A stretch of 64,000 nt of DNA from CALCZU01 sp964396165 (GTDB lineage Bacteria > Bdellovibrionota > FAC87 > UBA2466). The position numbers and the translations under genes are program-made. Position 1 is the first letter of the stretch; every line of letters starts with the position of its first letter. Under the pieces are notes generated by a model, which saw nothing but the letters and a program-made list of their open reading frames with translations, had not been told where the DNA came from and ran no database searches. Below, piece by piece: positions 59,454-64,000 of this stretch. The stretch spans positions 104,491 through 168,490 of the forward strand of contig CAYNEF010000001.1 of assembly GCA_964396165.1 (NCBI GenBank). Direction: 5' to 3'.

Positions 59454-61427
59454 TTATTTTGCAGCGGTAGAATCTATAGCACGAACTGAATTGGGAAATT
59501 TCAAATAATAAATCTTTCCATCCCCTCGAACGTTGTCATCGTCTTTATTGTAACTGCTTCCGCAAACTGCTATTTCTAAGTCCGAGCTGAGTAGCTTTTC
59601 AGGTGAATAGTTAGCACCTGGGACGTAAATTGCCGATAAGGCGTTAGAAGCAAGATCGTTTTTCCTGCTTCCAGTCACCACTTTGCGAAGATCAAATGCG
59701 ATTGTCCATGCTTCGTCAAAATTCAGAGGCAAAGCAAGTGCTGTTTTAGGAAAACTAAAAGTTTGAATCACAAATGCATAACTTTTATCTTCAAGTCTGC
59801 GGTTCACATTCATTGCTACATAGAGTTCCTGTTTGCGCTGATCAAAGACAAAGCGTGTTTCTCCACCACTTGCCAGTTGAGACTGTGGAAGTACATCAAT
59901 TGCTTTTCCTTTAAGAAGATCGTCAAGCGTAGCCGAACCATAAGCTAAAGTGGGCACATAACCATATTCTGCTTTTTGATTAGCTCGCACTGCATAGATG
60001 CAAGCTAAACCTAGCTCGTTTAACTTTGCTAGTTCGTCTTTATGTTCTGCCAAATCAGCATAAGTACGATTTTTATACGCATCTGTTGCTTTTTCATAAT
60101 CAACGCAAGCAGGAGATTTTATCCCTTTTTTGTCAAATTGGTCGGGGGCAGGAGCAGAGAAAAGTTTAACGATAACATGAACTCGCTTAGATTTTTTATC
60201 ATAATATATGTCTTGAGTTTCTATTGTTACCCCAACATCTTGTCCTTTGTACTTCACCCGTGCAAAGACAGCGGGATCTGCAGAACCAGATGTTGTCTTA
60301 TATCTCATCACACCAACTTGCGCAGTATAGCGAGATGCCAAGAAGTGCGAGGAAACAGCAGGCCCAACGTATCCATGACCTCCATATTCAGATTCCCCAC
60401 CAAAAACTTGTATACCAAGGCCCGTATTAGCTGAACGAACATAGTTTAACTGGTCATAAGCACCAAGTGCACTGGATTTAACATATTTCCACCCGGTACC
60501 GTCGTTAAATAAGTAGCTAAAACTACCGTTTCCATAGTTAGAATCTGGCCTTTCGAAAGGAGATGTGTACCAAAGTAATTTTCCTTCGGGTACAATTGCT
60601 GCTCCAACATAATTTGACCAACCAAACTGCAAGACATTTCCACCGATAGTGACGGGTGCGCAACCGCGGGGTGTACTTGTAACTATGTCAAACGTGCATT
60701 CTATCAACTCATGTGGATCTTTATAATAATTTACACCGTAAGAAAATATGGTTTTACCATCTGTTATATGCGCCATATTTTGCTGCACTACTGGACCTAG
60801 CTGGGTGTTAATTTTAACTAGCTGGGTGTTAACTTTTTTCCAACCAGATTGAGGGTCAAGACGATCATATTCCAATCCGGGATTCACAAGTACTGAGTCG
60901 CCAGGTAATTTTTGTTCGTGCACAAACCACTTCGAACCATCTTCACCATAGAGAATAGAACGAGTATGCGGCCCCCAACCTCCGCCCATAGGACCGATTC
61001 CAAGATTGTTCGGAACATCGTCATGATAGCGGTTCTGCTTAGTTAAGAGCTGAGATTCAAAATCTGAGGAAAGTACATTGGGACTAATGACGGTAACTTT
61101 CAACGAACAAGCTTGGTACACTTCTTTAGCATCATTTACAGCAATCATTCCAAAAGTATGTTTTCCAAGTGTGTCAGGGGCTATAAATTCTCCAACTCCT
61201 GGACGAAGAATTTTAACCACTTTATTAGCTTTGTCTCCTTTGAATGCCGCTGTAACACGATTAGCGCCGATTTTTTCTTCAAATTTAAATTGAAAGGGCT
61301 GACCAGCGATTAGTTTGGAAGTTTTACTGCTGATTACGCACTTTGGATTTAGTGCCGGCTTTATCGCCGCATGTGAAGAATTAATTAGAAATACAAAAAG
61401 TATGAAAAGCTTCTTTATACGTGTCAT
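59454..61427 (-). CDS. Large exported protein, Ig-like plus beta-propeller-like
   Basis: After the signal peptide (up to SSHAAIKP) comes a beta domain of about 90 residues (QPFQFKFEEKIG...ACSLKVTVI) that resembles an Ig-like domain with a Cys pair. The rest, of about 530 residues, has many Gly-rich and Tyr/Trp-rich strand blocks such as PMGGGWGPHTRS and KLLWYTSP, suggestive of a propeller. An internal repeat VNTQLVKINTQL comes from a 21-bp tandem duplication (60797-60838). No family is recognised. Confidence 0.6.
   Translation of the reverse strand: MTRIKKLFILFVFLINSSHAAIKPALNPKCVISSKTSKLIAGQPFQFKFEEKIGANRVTAAFKGDKANKVVKILRPGVGEFIAPDTLGKHTFGMIAVNDAKEVYQACSLKVTVISPNVLSSDFESQLLTKQNRYHDDVPNNLGIGPMGGGWGPHTRSILYGEDGSKWFVHEQKLPGDSVLVNPGLEYDRLDPQSGWKKVNTQLVKINTQLGPVVQQNMAHITDGKTIFSYGVNYYKDPHELIECTFDIVTSTPRGCAPVTIGGNVLQFGWSNYVGAAIVPEGKLLWYTSPFERPDSNYGNGSFSYLFNDGTGWKYVKSSALGAYDQLNYVRSANTGLGIQVFGGESEYGGHGYVGPAVSSHFLASRYTAQVGVMRYKTTSGSADPAVFARVKYKGQDVGVTIETQDIYYDKKSKRVHVIVKLFSAPAPDQFDKKGIKSPACVDYEKATDAYKNRTYADLAEHKDELAKLNELGLACIYAVRANQKAEYGYVPTLAYGSATLDDLLKGKAIDVLPQSQLASGGETRFVFDQRKQELYVAMNVNRRLEDKSYAFVIQTFSFPKTALALPLNFDEAWTIAFDLRKVVTGSRKNDLASNALSAIYVPGANYSPEKLLSSDLEIAVCGSSYNKDDDNVRGDGKIYYLKFPNSVRAIDSTAAK
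60797..60838. repeat. 21-bp tandem duplication inside a coding region
   Basis: CTAGCTGGGTGTTAA at 60797 occurs again at 60818, and the next bases are nearly the same. This is an in-frame 7-codon duplication in the exported protein, giving NTQL twice. Confidence 0.85.
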
Positions 61428-61486
61428 TTAGATTCCCCTCTTCAAGCCTTAAAAGAGTAACAAGCAATTGTGTCTCAATTGTGTGG

Positions 61487-61510
61487 GGTAAAAATTATGT
61501 TTATTTTTAC
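61487..61510. repeat. AT-rich stem-loop upstream of the exported protein
   Basis: GTAAAAAT and ATTTTTAC form an 8-bp stem around seven bases in the gap 61428-61565. Two copies of CACAATTG follow closer to the gene. Function is not known; it may end transcription of the gene at 61566 (minus) or be regulatory. Confidence 0.3.
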
Positions 61511-61565
61511 ATAAATTGAAAAAGACAGAATAAATAAAACGGCAACCGATACAGCGCGATTAATT

Positions 61566-62267
61566 CTACTTAATAATATCTATCCCTCGAATAATACTGA
61601 CTCGTTTTGACTTTTTCTCAACTGAAGTGCTCTGTTGCAGTTTTACTTTGGTTACAAACTTGTATATCAAACTGTCATTTGCAAATTGAGCTAATCTCTT
61701 CCACGCATCCTTCTCCGACAAGCCAACAGCCTCATTCCAAACATTTTCAAAAATTACTTTTGTGGCCCCTACACAAAGAGAGGGAAAAGCGCCGTCATCT
61801 TTTTCCCCGTAACCTACTATTTGAAGCCGCTGCCAAAGTTCTTTTAGGGCTTTTTCAAAGCGCCGTTCGTTCGCCTTGCCACTCATTTCGCATATTTTTT
61901 TTAACTCTTTTGTAGAGCTGGGGGAGTTTAACTCCAGGACCTCGAGTATCCGCCTGGCATCTTCACTAAAGAATTTTGCTTCCTGGTTTAATAAACGTAA
62001 CATTGCCGTAAAAATTTCTTTGGAAAAGAAAGTCGCCCTTCCCTGATACCATTTTACATAAAGAACTTTGTCAGAGCGCGAAAGTTCTTCTCTTAAGTGC
62101 CACAGGCTTGCGACCCGATCATCTCCTCCTGTGTCCCATTCCCATTTCATTTTGCTTTTTGGGTAGAACTCGGACCAAAGCGATTTTGGCTCTATTTTAT
62201 TATGTATAGGATAGACCAGAAGGATACCTTCTTTATTGATATGTTTAATAGCGTCCTTAGCCTTCAT
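61566..62267 (-). CDS. AlkZ-related protein, unknown function
   Basis: The block KGILLVYPIHNKIEPKSLW followed by KWEWDTGGDDRVASLWHLRE and a C-terminal winged-helix-like part resembles the proteins named AlkZ-related, loosely linked to YcaQ/AlkZ DNA glycosylases. No catalytic motif can be seen. I use ATG 62267; a TTG at 62336 is also possible. No ribosome-binding site for either. No signal peptide, so a cytoplasmic protein. Confidence 0.5.
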   Translation of the reverse strand: MKAKDAIKHINKEGILLVYPIHNKIEPKSLWSEFYPKSKMKWEWDTGGDDRVASLWHLREELSRSDKVLYVKWYQGRATFFSKEIFTAMLRLLNQEAKFFSEDARRILEVLELNSPSSTKELKKICEMSGKANERRFEKALKELWQRLQIVGYGEKDDGAFPSLCVGATKVIFENVWNEAVGLSEKDAWKRLAQFANDSLIYKFVTKVKLQQSTSVEKKSKRVSIIRGIDIIK

Positions 62268-62336
62268 CACGAAAATAATTTTAGCTTGGTTAATCGTAAG
62301 TTGCACGCCTAATGACGGATAGAAGTGGAGAGACAA

Positions 62337-62598
62337 TCAAAGAACCCTTCTTACTCGCTGAGAGCGTTTGCAATAGACTTGGGTATCAATCATACTTCAC
62401 TGAATCGGTGATGTGGTCTTGGTGGAGCAAACACTAAGCGTGTTACGCCTTTGTACACATCCGATTCCTCAATGCAGAAGTATTACTCTCTCAAAGCTAT
62501 CCAACACTTACTCTGTTGCGGCGCTCGCAATGCCTAGTGTGTATACGATGTCTATCCGGCAACATACAATTGCAGCCTTGCAATTATGAAATGCCATC
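62337..62598. other. Gene-free stretch, nothing identified
   Basis: About 260 bases between the divergent genes. It contains a CTCGCAATG that matches part of the dispersed repeat (near 62529) and a TTGCAA/CATACT pair with 17-base spacing that may be a plus-strand promoter. No tRNA or RNA family could be found. Confidence 0.4.
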
Positions 62599-62614
62599 TG
62601 GCACACCCACTGCA
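62599..62614 (+). promoter_or_regulatory. Sigma-54 (-24/-12) type promoter
   Basis: TGGCAC (62599-62604) and CTGCA (62610-62614) have the strict 12-base GG-to-GC spacing; only one base of the -12 element differs from consensus. It should start transcription near 62626 for the leader peptide and the cysteine-protease-like gene. Confidence 0.6.
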
Positions 62615-62653
62615 TTTTTAGTCTCTGTAATTTAACTAAAATCAGGGGGCAAC

Positions 62654-62683
62654 ATGAAAATAGCACTTAATCATGTTGATTAG
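62654..62683 (+). CDS. Possible nine-residue leader peptide
   Basis: ATG 62654 with a strong CAGGGGGC ribosome-binding site encodes MKIALNHVD and stops with TAG at 62681-62683, directly followed by the ATG of the next gene. The next gene has no ribosome-binding site of its own, so its translation probably depends on this short reading frame. Confidence 0.4.
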   Translation: MKIALNHVD

Positions 62684-63976
62684 ATGAAATCTATAAAGTC
62701 ATTTTTAGTTCTGGGGATTTTGCTCTTTCATTGCACCTTCTCCTTCGCCGCCCCCTCCAGAGGCGTAAATCCCTGTATCCTGGCTCTTGAAGCGCTCAAT
62801 CAACTCCGGGATAGGGGATCGCTTCTCTATCAGTCTGATCGCAGGCTTAAAGAAAACCATTTAGTCGATTTTGGTCTTTGTGGGCCGACCTGTGTTTTCA
62901 ATATTGGACTCGCCATCAAAGCAAAATTTGGTGACGGCGTAAAAATTTCTACAGATCCAGTAAAGGAAATTACCGACTATCGAAAATTTAGTACGGGCAA
63001 CGTTTTTGGCGACATCGTTGTCGGAGGAACCACTTCTGTGCAAAATGCAGAGCGCCTGTTTTATATGTTGAAAGAATCCAATTTAGGCCTTTCCATCGGC
63101 GTACGCAATCACAGATCGAAGTGGAAGAAAATAAGTGTTGACGATATTGCAAAACCCAATCGACTTTCGATGATAGGAGTTGCTTGGCAGATAGAGCGAG
63201 AAGCTCATTGGTTAATCGTAAAAAAAGTCGATCAAATTAGTAAAAAACTCTATCTTGCTGATCCGAATTTTCCTAACGAGCCTGATAGAGTTGTGGATTA
63301 TTGGGAAAGCGAAAAGGGGATCGAGACTAGTTTTGCATATCCGCGGCACGCACTCAAACAAAGCTATATTCAAGAAATGGTCACCATCGACTATGTGACT
63401 ACACCGCCTAAAGCTGGAGAGGGTTTAATCAGCCCATATGACATGACGCGCTTCCAAGATCATCTCCAGGGAAAATCTGTCCGTCTGTATCTCAAAGAAG
63501 GCGGAGAGCCACTTGAGTGCGTAGTAAAGAGGATCATTCCCGGTAAATACAGCGGAATGATCGAAGTGAAATTCGGAATATTTAATCAAACTTTGGAGTA
63601 CAGTGCACGACAGATGGAATACATCGAGGTCCTAGATAACCAAAAAAAACCTGAAAAAGCTTCTCCCCCATTATTACAATTGCGCACACCGGTCACAATT
63701 TCTAAGTCGGAAAACCCCGAACCTCCACGACCTCCTCCACCTCCAGAACCTCGCCCGGTTTATCAGATCAGGAAAATAGAAGACGGAAATCAACTCTTGC
63801 TTCTGGCCGACAAAGAAATCGTTCTCATGCTTAAAGATGGATCCGAAGTTCAGGGAAAAATAATGAAAAAATCCATCCGCAAAGTGGGAAATGGGGCTTA
63901 CTTCACCTTCCAGTACGAAAGCGGATTTAAAGGGGATTTCACTCTGGGAGAAATTGCAGGTCAACTTCTGGAGTAA
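62684..63976 (+). CDS. Exported protein with a C39/papain-like cysteine protease fold
   Basis: Signal peptide (up to CTFSFAA) and then GLCGPTC with Cys66, the typical C39-like active-site block, His175 in AHWLIVKKV and Asp193 in LADPN. These form the expected Cys-His-Asp order, so a peptidase-like fold is plausible. After residue 250 come two related beta-rich domains of about 60 residues (VRLYLKEGGEPLECVV... and IVLMLKDGSEVQGKI...), separated by a Pro-rich linker (PEPPRPPPPPEPRP). It may be a secreted bacteriocin-like or cell-wall peptidase. The activity is inference. Confidence 0.65.
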   Translation: MKSIKSFLVLGILLFHCTFSFAAPSRGVNPCILALEALNQLRDRGSLLYQSDRRLKENHLVDFGLCGPTCVFNIGLAIKAKFGDGVKISTDPVKEITDYRKFSTGNVFGDIVVGGTTSVQNAERLFYMLKESNLGLSIGVRNHRSKWKKISVDDIAKPNRLSMIGVAWQIEREAHWLIVKKVDQISKKLYLADPNFPNEPDRVVDYWESEKGIETSFAYPRHALKQSYIQEMVTIDYVTTPPKAGEGLISPYDMTRFQDHLQGKSVRLYLKEGGEPLECVVKRIIPGKYSGMIEVKFGIFNQTLEYSARQMEYIEVLDNQKKPEKASPPLLQLRTPVTISKSENPEPPRPPPPPEPRPVYQIRKIEDGNQLLLLADKEIVLMLKDGSEVQGKIMKKSIRKVGNGAYFTFQYESGFKGDFTLGEIAGQLLE

Positions 63977-64000
63977 GTAGAAATATTATTGTGGAGCGGG

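Noticed and set aside
1..64000. tRNA, rRNA, CRISPR, insertion sequence or prophage
   Set aside because: No tRNA T-loop with matching arms, no direct-repeat array, no transposase or phage structural genes were seen in either strand.

Overview
This window looks like chromosomal DNA of a free-living, moderately AT-rich Gram-negative bacterium. I infer the Bdellovibrionota (Bdellovibrio and relatives). The reasons are the very high share of short secreted proteins and lipoproteins, many secreted proteases, four good sigma-54-type promoters in front of secreted proteins, and a histone-fold protein of the kind known from Bdellovibrio. No rRNA, tRNA, CRISPR array, prophage or intact insertion sequence was seen, and coding density is high.

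Layout. 1-5039: small secreted proteins (a lipoprotein, a metzincin-like protease, a kinase-like exported protein), a possible two-gene micro-operon with an ATA start, and a 700-base stretch without a convincing gene that may hold a structured RNA. 5040-12962: selO, a membrane protein, a transglutaminase of the oomycete elicitor type, glyoxalase I, an exported HAD protein, an exported four-repeat protein and a lipoprotein. 13136-14903: a CLC-type anion transporter and a small envelope protein. 14978-27598: a surface-polysaccharide and envelope region with two CDP-paratose-2-epimerase-like genes, a DUF1207 outer-membrane protein, purEK, a polysaccharide ABC exporter, an ArnT-like glycosyltransferase, a fusion of VKOR with three thioredoxin-like domains, and a Wzx-like flippase. 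27565-33000: a DOMON-like protein, an exported subtilase, and the photolyase / SRPBCC / TIGR01777 cluster, where a run of ten A's sits at an apparent frameshift. 33051-41358: a ParB-like protein next to a Dam methylase, then xdhABC, a membrane protein, a MazG-like pyrophosphohydrolase, a small c-type cytochrome and an OB-like exported protein. 41405-53051: a dispersed palindromic repeat, prolyl oligopeptidase, asnB, lipocalin, a two-domain exported protein, a CoA-transferase, an M48-like protease, a truncated GH26-like protein and lon. 53170-63976: hrpB, a zinc-finger histone, a small membrane protein, a paired M16 protease, a large exported protein, an AlkZ-related protein and a C39-like exported cysteine-protease-fold protein.

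Most genes lie in short operons with 1-8 base overlaps (for example purE-purK, xdhA-xdhB-xdhC, the two M16 genes, VKOR fusion-flippase, SRPBCC-photolyase), and several neighbours are convergent with overlapping 3' ends. The items most worth a second look are the zinc-finger histone, the VKOR/triple-thioredoxin fusion coupled to a flippase, the bacterial elicitor-type transglutaminase with a Pep-13-like motif, the A10 frameshift site, the 30-bp perfect palindrome at 20394-20475, the putative RNA in 4515-4990, and the sigma-54-driven small locus at 2851-3344. All family names come from motif recognition by eye; no database search was run.
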